Shown piece after piece: positions 33,974 through 46,385 of a stretch of DNA of 64,000 nucleotides. The stretch spans positions 325,001 through 389,000 of the forward strand of contig CAJHNH020004546.1 in assembly GCA_905116865.2 (NCBI GenBank), in the 5' to 3' direction. A program made the translations under genes and the position numbers. Origin of the DNA: Candidula unifasciata. Taxonomy: Eukaryota > Mollusca > Gastropoda > Stylommatophora > Geomitridae. The notes beneath the pieces are model-generated. The model was not told the DNA's origin, searched no databases, and worked only from the letters and a program-made list of their open reading frames with translations. How positions within the stretch are numbered: position 1 is the stretch's first letter; each line of letters begins with the position of its first letter.

Positions 33974-35320
33974 GTGGCGCGGTGATTTCGGTCACAGGCA
34001 TGAGGCAAAGTTAAGTCTGATGTGAGGTGTATAAGGAGATACTCCGTACCCCACTCGGGCGCCAGTCCTTCACTGTTCTGGTTTTACGGAACCTAATGCA
34101 AGACTCCTGTTGCACGTCCCCGTCGTGCGCCACGGATAATGTCTCAAATGAGCATTAACAGAGTTGGCAGGGGATCTCGGAGCTGGCGGCCCCCAGAGGT
34201 GTAGTGTCCTTTCTGGCTCTCACCAGCCCGACCCCAAATGCATGGGTGAAAAGTTTAACAAAACTCAAAATTGCTTGCTAAATGTACCAACAAATGACAA
34301 CTCTTGGTTAAAATTCGGGAGTGAATTTAAAACTGTGCTGCCGAGACTCAACCCTGACCGAGAGATTTACCCGCAGCCAAGACGAGTAACATCTCTTGTG
34401 GGCGACTTCTCGCAGCAAGATCCTACCTACGTACATCCTCGGTCAATCCTCAGTGTCGTCGTCACCGCGCTGAGGTACACCACGGCAGCAACTTTTCATA
34501 TGCTGGTTTGGAAATAATGTCCGACAAAGTTATACCCCACGGCACACATGCAAGCTCAGAGTCCGACGATCATAATTCGTACCGATTAGGGAAAAGTCCG
34601 AATGTCCGTATCCACTGGTCCAACTCGCCCGAGTGTTGGGACCAAACAGGTGAAGCCACGCCTGACGCATTTTGCTTCCCAATTTGTCGTGCTAAGGGCA
34701 CAGCTGAAACAACGTTAAAGGTGTCTAACGTAAGATGAAAAAGAATGTACCTATTTGTGTGGCCACAAACGTCCTAGACCTGCGGGCTGCTCCCCGCTGA
34801 TCTCCGGAGAGCGCAGTCTTGTAGCGCGGGAAGCTCAATACACGGTTGTGAGGTTAAGCAGTCATGGGCAGGACGTGACGATTCCTTGGGTGAGTCCAGA
34901 ACCAGAGCATCATGTGTCGGCTCTGCATTTATGGAAGCCTCCTTGGATGGCGGGGAATGCCTATGATCTGCCCCTGCCTTCCCTTGAGGGCTGAAAACTC
35001 TACATAGAGCTGCCTTAAGGACGACATGCCGGGGGCCACACCTGTTAAAAGTCAAAGAGGACACCACACAAATGAGGCAACATCTCGACCCACACAAAAC
35101 AATGGCCACAGTCAACCTAGAAATAGGCTTGGCGTCTTCCTCCGAAGTCGGAGTACATCTGCCGGAGAGGCGGGGAACGAGAACTGCAAACAAATAAGCC
35201 AGTAAAATGGATGTACACGCAAAACTCAGGTCAAGGTAAAAGCCAAAAGTCCATTTTGGACGAACAACTGCGACTTACCGCCGGAATTCACAGCCGGTGA
35301 ACAAGAAGAAGAAGAAGAAG
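33974..35320 (+). mobile_element. 1.35-kb insert ending in a (GAA)n-tailed repeat
   Basis: GC-richer than its surroundings, beginning GTGGCGCGGTGATTTCGG. The last 220 bp (35100-35320) is the GAA-tailed family in plus orientation (GAATTCACAGCCGGTGAACA, then GAAGAAGAAG). It is flanked by the 268-bp direct repeat, so I read it as a retroposed element. Short open frames within it (34164-34517, 34508-34738) match nothing I know. Confidence 0.6.
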
Positions 35321-35588
35321 AAATTAAGCTTCATCTAGGTATTTGCATTATTCAAAGATGGCTGGGCCTACGATTGGTATCGCTTAGAGCCATTACAAAC
35401 ATTGTTTTCAGTGAAATTTTTGTAATTTCTGTTACAAGTGCATATTCAGCAATTTTACCATGTCTGATGATGAAAACCAGATTCACTTAGATGATTTCGA
35501 CTCTGCCAGGGAATGTGGCGTTGGAAACGATAATTCCTGGCTAAGTAGACATACACTAGTGAATGTTATGGCAACTGAATGTAGTGAC
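35321..35588 (+). repeat. 268-bp direct repeat, right copy
   Basis: Second copy of 33706-33973. Downstream of it the original sequence apparently continues (SNDS-like acidic frame, then ERKSAQEARTFQQLNMLFGN at about 35630-35690), suggesting a fragment of some acidic protein or transposon gene. Confidence 0.85.
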
Positions 35589-36190
35589 AATAGTGATGAG
35601 TGATGACGGAGGTGATGAAAGTATATCTGAAAGAAAAAGTGCACAAGAGGCCAGAACATTTCAACAGCTGAATATGCTGTTTGGAAATGAGAGAAAGGAA
35701 GCTCACAATGAATTAGTTGAGCTTGACAACAATCTTCCTCCAAATGAAAACAACAGGTTGTCATACCCCCCACCCCCCTGACACAGCCATAAATCTGATC
35801 ATTTGTGAAGTCAATAAATGTGGTGACAATCACCTCTCACAGTTCACAGGAAATGACAAGTACAAAAAGCTTACGTAGAATCAAACTGATGCAGTTATAA
35901 TTTCTGCATTCAAAGGCCTTCAGAATGGTCTGGGGATGTGTTGTAAACCAGCTAACAACTGGAAACAGATGATGGTTTTTAAATTTCTTCCCAAATCTCT
36001 TTAAGTATGCAAACAAATTCAAGATGGCTACCATAATCATGTGACATATTTGCACAGCATAACTTTTTAAAATGTGTAGTACCCATTCATAACATAATGG
36101 TGATCTGAAGGTTTCAAAACCCTTTTTAATTGTTTAATGATGAAAATTATTAGAAAACCAGTCACTCTGAAATAAATCTACAAACATCCT
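35589..36190. other. Unassigned sequence
   Basis: 35589-35780 has a short readable frame (ARTFQQLNMLFGNERKEAHN). Nothing recognised further to 36190. Confidence 0.4.
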
Positions 36191-36194
36191 TTAT

Positions 36195-36672
36195 AATCAT
36201 CATTAGGTGCCTTGCCGACTGGTGTGGGCAATCATGCCTTTCCACAATCTGCGATCTCCTGCAGCATGTATCAGTTTGTGTGCTGACACACCTTCATGCC
36301 ATGCAACAAGACTGTCAAGCATCTTCTTTTGTTGTCTTTCTCTATCCCTCCTTCCACAGATCTTTCCAGTGGTCACAAAATGTTCTATTTTCCCTCTTCT
36401 CATAACATGGCTGAAAAAATGATGACTGTCTCCTTCTGATGTATGTGATAAGTTGTCTGTGGGCTCCTGCCTCTTTCAAAACCTCTTGGTTGCTCTTTTT
36501 GGCTGTCCAAGGTATTCTAAGCATTCTTCTGTAAAACCACCTCTTTGAGGCCTCAAGTAATTGTTTGGCTTGCCTACCAATTTATTCACAGCCATATGTT
36601 AAAACTGGATGTATGTAGCAAGCAAGAATTCGTTTTCTAACTCTCAATGACAAAGATATATTGCACAAGATG
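36195..36672 (-). mobile_element. LINE RT tail, 5' truncated
   Basis: Same family as 50123-50703 in the opposite orientation. Reads MLRIPWTAKKSNQEVLKEAG, FFQPCYEKRENRTFC, LVAWHEGVSAHKLIHAAGDR and ASRQGT. Stops and a shift are present. A possible imperfect 10-bp duplication (CCTTTATAAT / CCTTGATAAT) flanks it. Confidence 0.75.
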
Positions 36673-37084
36673 TCCTCCTTGATAATAGGAGACAATAATG
36701 CACTAGACTGCTGGTCAGCAAAATGTTAAGTGACACTGTCGCATGGTTACTTAAAGCAATCTTTCCTATTTGGTGGACACCTGGGGGTCCACATTCAAGT
36801 GGTCTGATATTTTTATTTTTGTTTAGTTTCTTCCTTTTGAATGCAATCCATTTTGCGATTGATTTAAGGGTTTGCGTAAATTTACCCCCTTCGTCGGACC
36901 TTTGAAACATAAGAGGGTATGTAGACTTTAGCTAATTGGGAATCATTCACTGTAATAAACAAAAAAAATAGACATGACCAACTGTAACAACACAGAAATG
37001 TATTACTGCAGAGAATATAGGGGAGAAATTATAAATAAAGCAAAGCAATTTGTGCAAACTTCTGTTCTATTTTATTGGACTTAC

Positions 37085-37203
37085 TCTGATCTTGATCTGG
37101 GTATTCTTCATCTACTTCAGGTTGTTCTGTCTTGATTCCTGCTGGTAGTGGACTGTCCATCTTGTCAAGCACTTGGTCCTCTGTGGTCATCTCTTTAGCA
37201 GAA
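37085..37203 (-). CDS. ZNF-D upstream exon (IKTEQPEV exon)
   Basis: Reads MTTEDQVLDKMDSPLPAGIK, TEQPEVDEEYPDQDQ and ends at CAGA|GTAAGT, exit phase 1. Two acceptors are possible (ATTGACAG twice, at 37217-37219 and 37204-37206). The second gives 119 bp and the same entry phase as the ZNF-C exon (113 bp), so it is preferred. A start at one of the internal ATGs is also possible. It carries IKTE. Confidence 0.65.
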
Positions 37204-37249
37204 CTGTCAATATGGTCTGTCAATAAAAAAAAATAGACACTAGTCTCTC

Positions 37250-38590
37250 AGATATTTGAGTACAATTACAACAACAATGAAACTATTATTCTATCTATAC
37301 AATAATTTTGCATAGCCATGTTCAAATACAATTTCCCAAGAATTTTGAATTTAAAGTACTCAGATTCAGAACATCCAATTTTATAACTGTTTAGTATGCA
37401 CTGTTCTTCATGGTAAAAGATAACAGTAAAAAAAAAAGCACCACCAAATGATATTGAGTTATGACAAATGCCTTAAAAATGCTACATTGGTTGTAAATTT
37501 GAAAAAAATATTAATCATATAGCAGTTTTTCAATTTTTAATACATCTGTTATAATTTTCAGTTGCTGGTGTCAGTTTGGAAAATGTTTATCAGATAACTA
37601 CCAATCCTATAGCCTATCATACATTTCACAAGCATGGCCACATTTCCTAGTAACAATTAGTAACAATTATAAAATGCCTGCTAAGACATTACTGCTACAT
37701 GATTAATATTTTTCAGATTTGCAAGCAATGTAGCATTCTTAAAGCATCTGTCATAACTATCACTTGTTGAAGATGTCACTTTGAGATATTTTTATCCGGT
37801 CACTACCACCAAACCAATACTGTGAATTTAATCAAACATGGGCGAATTGCTAGGTATAGTTTAGTAATTAAGTTTAAATGTGTCTGCTACCTCTCTATAA
37901 CAAGTAACAAATAAACAATACATAAATAGTATATACTCGTCCACAGCTAATTCATAATTGTACACAGTGGCCAGGTATATTCATTTTTAAATACAATTAC
38001 TTGTATATAGTGTGCACATGTTGATTACTGTAAGTTAGACAGCATCCACAATATTTAACACAATGCTGGATTAAAATATTTACGAACAATTTAAAACACA
38101 GCGGCTAAATTGGTAATGAAGCCATTTGCCGCACAGTTTGAAAGCTTCCTGAGAATTGTTGCTAGAGCTATATAGGTTGTGTTTTGTGTATCCTTCTCGA
38201 CAGGTAGCTAGCCATTGTGCAAATAGATCAACCCATAAATGAAGTGGATATTTTTTTAACGCTAAAGCTGTATCAAGGATTAACTCATAAAGTGCACATT
38301 AAAAACTAGGGACCTGCTGGCCATTTTTAATGTTAATTAAAATTAGGTCGCGCCAGTGGACACCAGCACATTTTGTGTGTGATTCTTATGTCGTGTCTCA
38401 CCAGTCCACACAATATAGTAATCTTATGAGGAGCATTGGCTAATAACTATAGATTTATAAGATGTTAATAATTAAATAATACACAATTACATTTCTTTCT
38501 GCCTCACATTGCCATTAACTTGTGAACTGGCAGCCATTTTTTAATAGTAATAAGGTCTCGCCAGCTTTATCTTCTTCTTCGGCTATCTTC
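37250..38590. other. No gene recognised
   Basis: AT-rich sequence with only short frames. I see no repeat family, no finger remnant and no splice-bounded coding block. Confidence 0.5.
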
Positions 38591-38827
38591 CAAATAAGGT
38601 TAGTTGCGTATCCTTTACAGGACGTTGCAGAACCAACCCCATCAGCCCCTGGCTGTTGTGTGGTTAAACTAGGCAAATTTACGTCCAGTAGTTTGCCATT
38701 GCCACTGGACGGTCGGCTCCCTGATACCACTGTCGAAACCAAGAGGCGTATGGCCCGCATCTGGGATAGAACCCGGTACCCCGGCATTACGAAGCGTTTG
38801 TATCGACTTAGCCACAGAGCCGACATG
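38590..38827 (-). mobile_element. tRNA-Thr-derived SINE
   Basis: The minus-strand head begins TGTCGGCTCTGTGGCTAAGTCG (A box); the anticodon arm shows CGT; then a B-box region (GGGTTCTATCCC here, GGTTCGATCCC in copies at 57272 and 58943). The body includes CAATGGCAAACTACTGGACG. It abuts a foldback MITE at 38828. Confidence 0.8.
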
Positions 38828-39194
38828 TTCCGATTAACGGTCCCAAATTATTAAGGCCGAAAATATACCCTAACAAGGCCTCAGTCACATGTAAATTGCA
38901 AACTTCTGCCACCGCCGAGAGTATCTTCCACGTGGAGTGGGGTTAAACTAGATGGCTGGGACTCACGAACAAATAAAATGAAGGAGGCTGCAGGAGATGC
39001 GGTAGCTGCTGCTCGTGAGTCCCGGCCATCTAGTTTAGCCGCAATCCACGTGGAAGATACTCTCGGCGGTGGCAGTAGTCGCCGGAAGTGCGCAATTTAA
39101 GTCGCCAGAAGTTCGAAATTTACAATGTGACTGAGGCCCTGTTAAGGTAAATTTTTGGCCTCAATAATTTGGGACCGTTATTCGGAAGATAGAC
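38828..39194. mobile_element. Foldback MITE, copy 3
   Basis: Outer inverted arms (CGGTCCCAAATTATTAAGGCC, and its complement near 39155-39175) and inner arms (AAACTAGATGGCTGGGACTCAC; reverse near 39015-39040). The left terminal dozen bases are replaced by the SINE junction. Confidence 0.75.
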
Positions 39195-39320
39195 TCTTCT
39201 TCTTTCCTTCGTCTAAAATAAGTTTTTTATATCAGCAATTTTGTTTCTCGTATAAATTTCACTGTCGTTGTTAATTCATTCAGTGGTCCATAGAGTTTAC
39301 GTTCCACTGGTTTCAAATTG
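39193..39320 (-). mobile_element. Short LINE 3' fragment
   Basis: Reverse complement of the end of the LINE at 30848-30960 (TGGAACGTAAACTCTATGGA, then ATTGCTGATATA). Confidence 0.7.
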
Positions 39321-39789
39321 CTGTTCTAGCTGGGGGACGGGGGTTAATAATGAGCTCTAATCAAATACCCCTAAGGCAAGTGTTTTCATCACCTCTGACA
39401 GCAGAAGTCCAACTCCTGGCCATCTGGACCTGGATATCGTTAAAAAAAAAAAAATTGTCAATTTCAGTCAGCTCCTAGAATGAGCAGCGGCTTTATCTTG
39501 ACTTTGTTCATTTGCTGAGTGTGATGACGCTTGTTTCTTTCCAGTTTATTTTCAAGGGCTATTCAACTAAGTTTCCTCACGGGCAAAATGTTGAAAATGG
39601 AGAACGTCGCGAGCCAGTGGCCCGAGCCTACACTACAATTGACAACATTTTCAATCTGTAGATTTAAAACACTCGAAAAATATTACGCCTTAAGACGTAG
39701 CCTATATAATAAATAAAGCAGGGTTGTAAACCATTTTAATCCAAAGTGTACTAAAATCTTCTGCAATCATTAATTAATACTCATTTTTA

Positions 39790-40075
39790 ATTCTTCTTCT
39801 TCTTCCTATTCACCGGCTGTAAACTCCGGCAGAAAGTTCTGGTTGTACGTCTACTTCTGGACTCTAGTCCTGTTCCAGAAACTGAGGATTGAGTATACAT
39901 CCGTTTTACATGTCTAACTAATTTGCATGCAGACTGTTGGTTCCGTGGCTCTCAGGCAGATGTACTCCGACTTTGAAGGAAGCTCCCAGTTAGTCGACTC
40001 TTGTGACATTCTTTTGGGTAGGCAGTGGGTCTATTATCATTTCCCCACAATAGACCCCAGGAACCCACACGGGAT
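39790..40075 (-). mobile_element. (GAA)n-tailed LINE/SINE 3' end
   Basis: Another copy of the 26455-26745 family, with TTCTTCTTCTTCC (the tail) at the left and CGGGTGTGGGTTCC-type sequence read from the right. Confidence 0.7.
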
Positions 40076-40079
40076 CTCT

Positions 40080-41285
40080 TTTAATTGAAATACATGCCTT
40101 TCCAACTTGTCGTTGGAATCATAAATTGACGTTACCATTGTCACTTCCATTACATTGTCATCATAATAATAAGAACTGTCCACATTTGGTTTCATGTTCT
40201 GCAGAAGGTATAACGATGCACAATGTAATTAATGGGAAATGCTGCACTTTCGTTTTTGAGCTAATTTCACAACATTTGGCTGGTGTGAAGTTAAAGCATT
40301 TCTTATGCAATCCTGCAGCCTGTCATTGCTCAGTGAGCTCCGGCTGTTTGTCTTGGTGACATTCAGGTGCGAGAACCTTGATTTACAAGTGAACATTGAG
40401 CCAAACATGGTGTGAATACAGCAACTTTTCTAGCATTAAGGAACTGCTCCTGTTTAATCCTTTCGTACTAAAACTTGGCGGTACCACTTTCTTGAAAATC
40501 TGCATTCAACATTGGATATCCACAAGTTCTAACTGCAGAGAACCTTCATCAACAGAGGATATCAGCTTCTTAGCATTGGAAGAAAAATCAACTCCTGAGG
40601 GATTTTTAAAGGATCTCGAACGAATAACACTACATTGTTTGGGATATTGAAGTCGTCAACTCCGTTGTTGAAATTATTCTGAACTGTTTAAAATAAATAT
40701 ATCATTCGACAGGCTAAGGTTGCCGAGTCCAGTGTTAAAGAAATAAAACAGCAAGCATACAGGTTTCGAATTAAGCATAGTTGGTGATATAAATAAATAT
40801 TTCAGTGTCCAGTCATTATTGAATGCACAATTTCTACATTGTCAATTACTAGTGCTAGCCACGGCATCAAGTATGTAACTAAATTAATAAAAGCAGATAA
40901 TTTAAAACACTGTTACTGATTCAGTTTGTTGCTGTACAATCGCATCCGGCAATCTACGTCTGACTGTGACTTGTATGTGACTGGACCATTATAATCTGAT
41001 AACAAGATCACTAACAGGTATTCTGTGGTGTCCAGTGTCACTGACTGATATTATGCTGCACCCAATGTCATTCGTTAGTTTGTGTGTACTAGTGGCTACC
41101 ATTAGGAGAGCTTCTCTGTAATCTAAGCTCTGCCAGGACCGTGCTGGTATTTCCGTACGACTCCTGTGAAATCAATATGTCACCTTCATTTAGTCCAGTT
41201 CAGCGGTGGCTTTCCTGCCCGTTACTTAATTCTGTCCAGCCTACCATACGTTATACTTATACTAATTACGTCCTTTTCAGGACGT
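40080..41285. other. No gene recognised
   Basis: Frames of 77 (40126-40359) and 84 codons (40396-40650) show no recognisable domain or splice context. Confidence 0.45.
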
Positions 41286-41313
41286 AATTTTTTGTTATTT
41301 GAAGCCCCACCCT

Positions 41314-43640
41314 CAGTGTTGCCACTTTGGATCTTTTATATCCAAATTTAGATCTTTTTCATTGCATTTAGATACTGTTTTTCACGTTTAGATCCTAAAT
41401 ATTTTTCTAGAATCTTTTTATATGGAGATAGATATTTTATAGATTTTTTTTCTTTCAGTGTCAATTTAATAATTACTGTGTAAAATATTTGCTACAATAT
41501 TTTTGTTTTGGTCTGGCACTTACATTGTGACAACTGCCATTACTTGAACTTTGAACTCTCACTGGGGTCAACGCACAAATATCTGGCAGCCACGGTACTG
41601 ATTAATAAAAACGCGCGTAAATCATACTAACTTTGTTTCAACCGTATCCTCACTGTGCTGACTTTGCGTTTCTTTTTCATGTGATTTAAAAAAAAATTGC
41701 TCACCTTCTTATGTGGCTTTCACTTTGAAAAAACCTTTCAACATGCCAAAAGTAAAGTATGAGCAAAAAATGTGGAAAGAGTGGTTGCATGATGACAAAA
41801 TTAAAAACTGGGGATATATGACAAAGCTTGTTGTAAGTACTGCAAGTGTGAAATTAAAGCGAAAATACAAAACTCAAAGAGTCATGCAGAGACTAAAAAA
41901 GCATAAAACTGCAGTTTCATTTAAAGATATTACACCACTGACATCTGTTTTCAGAACTATACAGATAAATGAATCATCAAAAGTTGAAGTATCAGTCGCA
42001 ATGTTTTTAATTTGTCACTGCGCAATTTCAAACTGTGACCATTTGTTAGATTTGTAAAAAATCTTGGACTAGTTCAATTTGAAAAGTGGGATGTAGAAAG
42101 TATAGTTTAGGAACTGAAGGACCTTTTAATCAGCAAACAGTTAGGCTTGAAGAATTTGGCTGTAATTGGTACTGATAATGCCTCAGTGATGGTTGGTATA
42201 AACAATGGCGTTTATACCAAGTTGAAGGAAGCTAACCCATCATTAATACTTAGAAAATGTATGCGTCATTCATTGCAGCTAGCATTATCACATGCCTTAT
42301 CTAAATATTTACCAAGGAATTTGGAATACCTTATTGCTGAAACACTTTACTGGTTTTCCAAATCATTTGTCAGACAACAGCAATACAATACATTATATAT
42401 AGCCTTAAATGATGGTTTCATACCACCGAAAATTCTGTCAGATTGCAATACTAGATGGTTATCAATTTAACCAGCTGTTAAAAGAATTATGAAGCAATGG
42501 CTGAAGTTGAAGGCACACTTTGAAATAACAAGACAAAGTGAAAAGTCCTACACAGCTGAAATACTATACGGAATGTCCAGTGATGAAAAAAATGTGTCAT
42601 TTATTCTCTTTTTATAACCTATTCTAATGGGAGTGCAAAAAGTTAATAAACCGTTCGAATCTAAACTTTTTGATAAAATTAAATTACTTGATGATCTCAC
42701 CTTGCTATTTCACTCAGTAAAAGACTGGTGTTGCCAACTTCTAAAGCTGATTTGCTCACTTGCACTATAGAGAGCTATTTGGCTCCTAAGCCACACCTTG
42801 GATATTAAATCGAATCAAAAATTGATGATTTAAAAACAAAAGGACTGTTAACAGAGAATGAAGAGAACAACTTAAGAAAACGCTGTCAAGATTTCCTTAT
42901 CTCATTATTGAAGCAGAGACTTCCTGAAAAACTAGAAGTTTTGAAAAATATTTCACTTTTTTTTCTATGAGCAACATACTTCAGCCAATAAAGGACATAC
43001 CTAAATATTGTAAAGTTATGAAATTTTTATGGGCTACTGATAATAGAGTCGTGGAAGCAGAATTTCAGTTAACCAAAATAAAGTTAGCTGATTGGACAAA
43101 CAAAACAGAAACTAAAGCGTTTTGAGTGAAGTGAGACAATTTAAAGATTCCTCATCAAACAGTCCATTCTGTAAGCTCTTTAAAGTGCCATGTCTGCCAT
43201 GATACTACCCCACTCAAATGCTGACGTAGAAAGAGTTTTCAGTGCTAGGAATTATATCAAATATAACCTAAAAAACAGGATGAAATTTGACCTCTTAAAT
43301 GCTATCTTGCCATTAAAATTCGGCCTGATGAGACTAGAGAAATAAGCCTACTGTTCCACTTATAAAGAAATTTGAACAGCTAAAGCATACCAGGGTCATT
43401 TTGGATCTGAAGCCTCAACTTCATTATCCAAGCTAAGTTTATCCTGTGGATCTTATGAGGCAGACATCAGTGAAGGTGAGGACATGATTATGTAGGGTAA
43501 GTCATAACAAAAGCTATGTAATTTTTGACTTGTTCAATTTGGATGTTTTTTCTAGATCTTTTCCACGCAGATTTAGATCTTTTTAAATATTTTTTGACAC
43601 CGTTTTGGATATTCTTTGTCAAAGAAAAGTGGCAACACTG
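41314..43640 (+). mobile_element. hAT DNA transposon copy C, full length
   Basis: Same terminal repeats as copies A and B (CAGTGTTGCCACTTT, AAAGTGGCAACACTG). Flanked by a different perfect 8-bp duplication, CCCACCCT at 41306-41313 and 43641-43648, so this is an independent insertion. Confidence 0.93.
41743..43495 (+). pseudogene. hAT transposase remnant (copy C)
   Basis: MPKVKYEQKMWKEWLHDDKI start; a BED-like finger follows in a shifted frame; core IGTDNASVMVGINNGVYTKL at 42147-42470, ending NTRWLSI-stop. The dimerisation segment with VERVFSARNYIK is near 43225. It shares the frame break at about 42720 and the TAA at about 42805 with copies A and B, and has its own further breaks. Confidence 0.85.
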
Positions 43641-44104
43641 CCCACCCTGGCTTTTGCCAGGGGCCGCAATATAGGCAGGCCATAAATATGGCCAATTGTC
43701 TGAACGCGGTTTCTGGGACCTCTCCACGGTGATCCTCATCCACAGGGTGGCACTTTGTGTCATCGGGTGTTTATCGCTTGTGTGATGTCCTGGTGGGGTA
43801 GAAATTCATTCATTCATTCATTCAAACAGGGGAATTTTGCTTTTTGGACGAACTGCGAACGAACTTTTGCCCTGATCTAATTACTTTTTCTGTTTCTATG
43901 GCCGGTTTCCTTGTATCTCCGCATTTACAGATTCCTGACTAACACTTTCTATTGACACATTCGACACAACTGGTTTTTGACGATTTATACAGAAACATTG
44001 ATTGATTTAACTTTTTTTTTTTTTTTTTAAATAACTACATTTCACTATTTTGGCAACGATCGAGAGGCCACTTGCTAAATGTGGTAATTAACCATGGATA
44101 CGCG

Positions 44105-44690
44105 CAACCAACAGTGAATATCACAGTAAACGGAGAGATGCTAGAAGTAACAAGTTTCTCCTATCTCTAAAAGCTATTCAAAAAGATGTGAAAAGTATTT
44201 GCAGCTAGAGAGATAAGTAACAGACTGTGAATAAGGATCGTCACATGTTATGTATTCTTAACTCTGCTGTATGGTGCCACAATTTGGACAATGAACAAGC
44301 AACTAGACAATCTAACGGAGACTCTGGAAATGTGGATATGTAGAAACATATGTTAAATTTCATAGAAACAGCCCAATATAGAGGTTCTAGAAGGACTGAG
44401 AATAAAAAGAGAATTTTTGAACGAAATATAAAAGAATTTAAAAAAAATATGTTGGCTTCATTAAAAGACATAACATGCTTTAAAAAAAAAAAACTATACT
44501 GAAGAGAGAAAGGTCAAGGGCCTAGATAGCAAGAGGCAGACAACGTTACAAGTGAGAAGAAAACATCAAAGATGTACAGCAGTCTGAGAGAGTGTACAAC
44601 CAAAACAAGAGACATAGTGTGTTGGAGATTGACATTGTGGAGACGGCACCTCATTGACTGAACAGCTAAATAAATGAGAAAAGTGGCTAA
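44105..44690 (+). mobile_element. Decayed LINE RT tail at the start of duplication unit 3
   Basis: Matches 985-1840: NGEMLEVTSFSYL-like start, LLYGATIWTMNKQLDNLT, and the closing CATTGTGGAGACGGCACCTC block. Unit boundary near 44100. Confidence 0.7.
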
Positions 44691-44699
44691 AAGGTAGCA

Positions 44700-45024
44700 A
44701 CTTTTGAAAGTGCGAACTCGGCGAACTTTCGCTTTGAAGTCAAAAAATGGTTGACGTTGCATCTGCTTTCAACTCTCCCACAAATGATCCTGTCCAAACG
44801 TTACAAATATTTGTAAAACTAGATGCAGTATTCGTAAACCTTCGTCGTTAATAGGAAACGTGAAATGCGAACGAAAGTAGAAGAGGGAGGAAACGTAAAT
44901 AACTGACTGAATTATCTATTTGGTTGTCAGCATTTTCCAGGCTGATCAATCGGGTTCACATTTCTCTGAAAGAGACGACGACCACTGATAGACCCACGTG
45001 AGTCACACCCTGTCGAAACTGAAG
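44700..45024 (+). promoter_or_regulatory. Upstream block of ZNF-E
   Basis: Conserved with the regions before ZNF-A and ZNF-B. Here GTGCGAAC at 44710-44717 is again without a hAT, and a small local duplication (TCGGCGAAC) follows. The longest retained form of the block (it keeps the CCTGTCCAAACG segment missing in A). Confidence 0.35.
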
Positions 45025-45112
45025 ATGGATAGTCAGTTACCAGGCAACAGTACATGTATCAAACCAGAGCAGCGTGAAGTCGATATAGAATACACAGACC
45101 AAGATAATAAAA
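45025..45112 (+). CDS. ZNF-E exon 1 (IKPEQ exon)
   Basis: MDSQLPGNSTCIKPEQREVD, IEYTDQDNK plus one base, donor AAAA|GTGAGT. Phase 1, suited to the acceptor at 48194|48195. An in-frame TAG precedes the ATG by 11 codons, supporting this start. The psi-K-x-E motif here reads IKPE. Confidence 0.7.
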
Positions 45113-45135
45113 GTGAGTCAAATATAATTGAACAG

Positions 45136-45823
45136 GGCTATTCTCTGAATAACGGCCAGATATAATGGCAGCCAAAAACACACCCTGACAGGGCCTCATT
45201 AGGTTGTGTGTTGTAAACATTCAAAAACTTGAACTAAAAAATAATGAGGAAGGAAAAAAATGGGAAAGTTACGAAATCGACTTAGCGATAATTGAAGCCT
45301 TTATATCTGAAAATAGTGGTACAGATGTGGCAAGTAGTGCCCAAAAATCTGCTCTTTGTGGCTGTGTTGCCATTGAAACTTGGCTAAAAATGATCGGTGC
45401 CGCATTGGTAACGCAGTTTTCACCACCAAGAGTATCTCCCACTATGCGCCGTGCAGATAGGGAGCTAAACTAGATGTTTGGGACTCACAAGCAAATAAAT
45501 TGGAGAAAGTTGCAGGAGATGCGGTAGCTGCTGCTCGTGAGTCCCAGCTGTCTAGTTTAGCTAGCTACATGCGTAGCTGCATGGGGGATACGCTCGGCAG
45601 TGAGTTTAATTGGAAGAACACTATCGCTAACCTGCGTCGGAGCGTGTGGTTCCCCCCCCCCCCCCCATGTCGCAGATGTTGTGTGTATTGTTGCGTTTCT
45701 CGAAATTGTCAACGAACAGTCATCCTAGTTTTGCCGTGATGTGTTTGTCGGAGGAAGTCTGCAATTTACATAGGATTGAGGCCCTGTCAGGGTGTGTTTG
45801 TGGTCGTTATTCGGAGGATAGCC
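45136..45823. mobile_element. Foldback MITE, copy 4, in ZNF-E intron 1
   Basis: A 688-bp element with ends GGCTATTCTCTGAATAACGG and, read backward, GGCTATCCTCCGAATAACG. Flanked by TTGAACAG (45128-45135) and TGGAACAG (45824-45831), an 8-bp duplication with one change. It starts 23 bp past the splice donor. The centre keeps the GCTGCTGCTCGTGAGTCCC palindrome and a 15-bp C run. Confidence 0.8.
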
Positions 45824-46129
45824 TGGAACAGAAATCTGTTCAAACTGTTCTGTTTTATTTATATTATTATTAATTTTTTTAAAGTATCCTGACTGAAATC
45901 ATGAATTTTGGCTCTGTACTATGGATGTGGAAACCCTGCGGCCTTGATTCAATGATAGATACCATAAATCTGGAAGTAATGTGGCTTTTCTGTCTATCTA
46001 CCCTTGGGTGTAAACCCAGACCATAGGGAGTTTGTCATCCGGTCGCAGCACAGTCCGGTTTAGCCAACTGCGTTTGCCTGTATGATATTGATACTATTTT
46101 CTCTATGTTCATAATGATGTGTGATAAGC

Positions 46130-46385
46130 TAATTAGATGTGAGGGCCCTTCAGGAGTAAATGAACAGTGCAGATGCACAAATAAATCATTTTAGTCTGAG
46201 GAGAATGGCGATACAAGGAGTCACCAGGGGGTGGGTTCCATGATCAACACTCAAGGGAAAGTCAAGTGGGATATACAGTTACTGGTGCTATCAGAATTGG
46301 AACTCTTTGCTTGCTGCTGAAGATAGGGATAAAGTGCTTATGGGAGTGTCCCATTTGCTGTGATGTTAAGTCTTAATTCAACTTT
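46130..46385 (+). mobile_element. LINE 3' tail (RNase H family) in ZNF-E intron 1
   Basis: Orthologous to the tails in introns of A and B. The end reads LLLKIGIKCLWECPICCDVKS-stop, so this is the best preserved of the three. Confidence 0.7.

Larger units (their letters stand above)
41290..43830. mobile_element. SINE-like repeat split by hAT copy C
   Basis: 41290-41313 plus 43641-43830 form one repeat when the hAT is removed (GAAGCCCCACCCTGG...GGGGCCGCAATAT). A relative is at 57455-57625. Its 3' end is (ATTC)n at about 43808-43824. Confidence 0.6.

Noticed and set aside
34164..34994. Three open frames inside the 1.35-kb insert as genes
   Set aside because: They are short, overlap the retroposed insert, and show no domain or splice context.
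40126..40650. Two frames of about 80 codons as small genes
   Set aside because: No domain, no splice-bounded structure and no paralog in the window.
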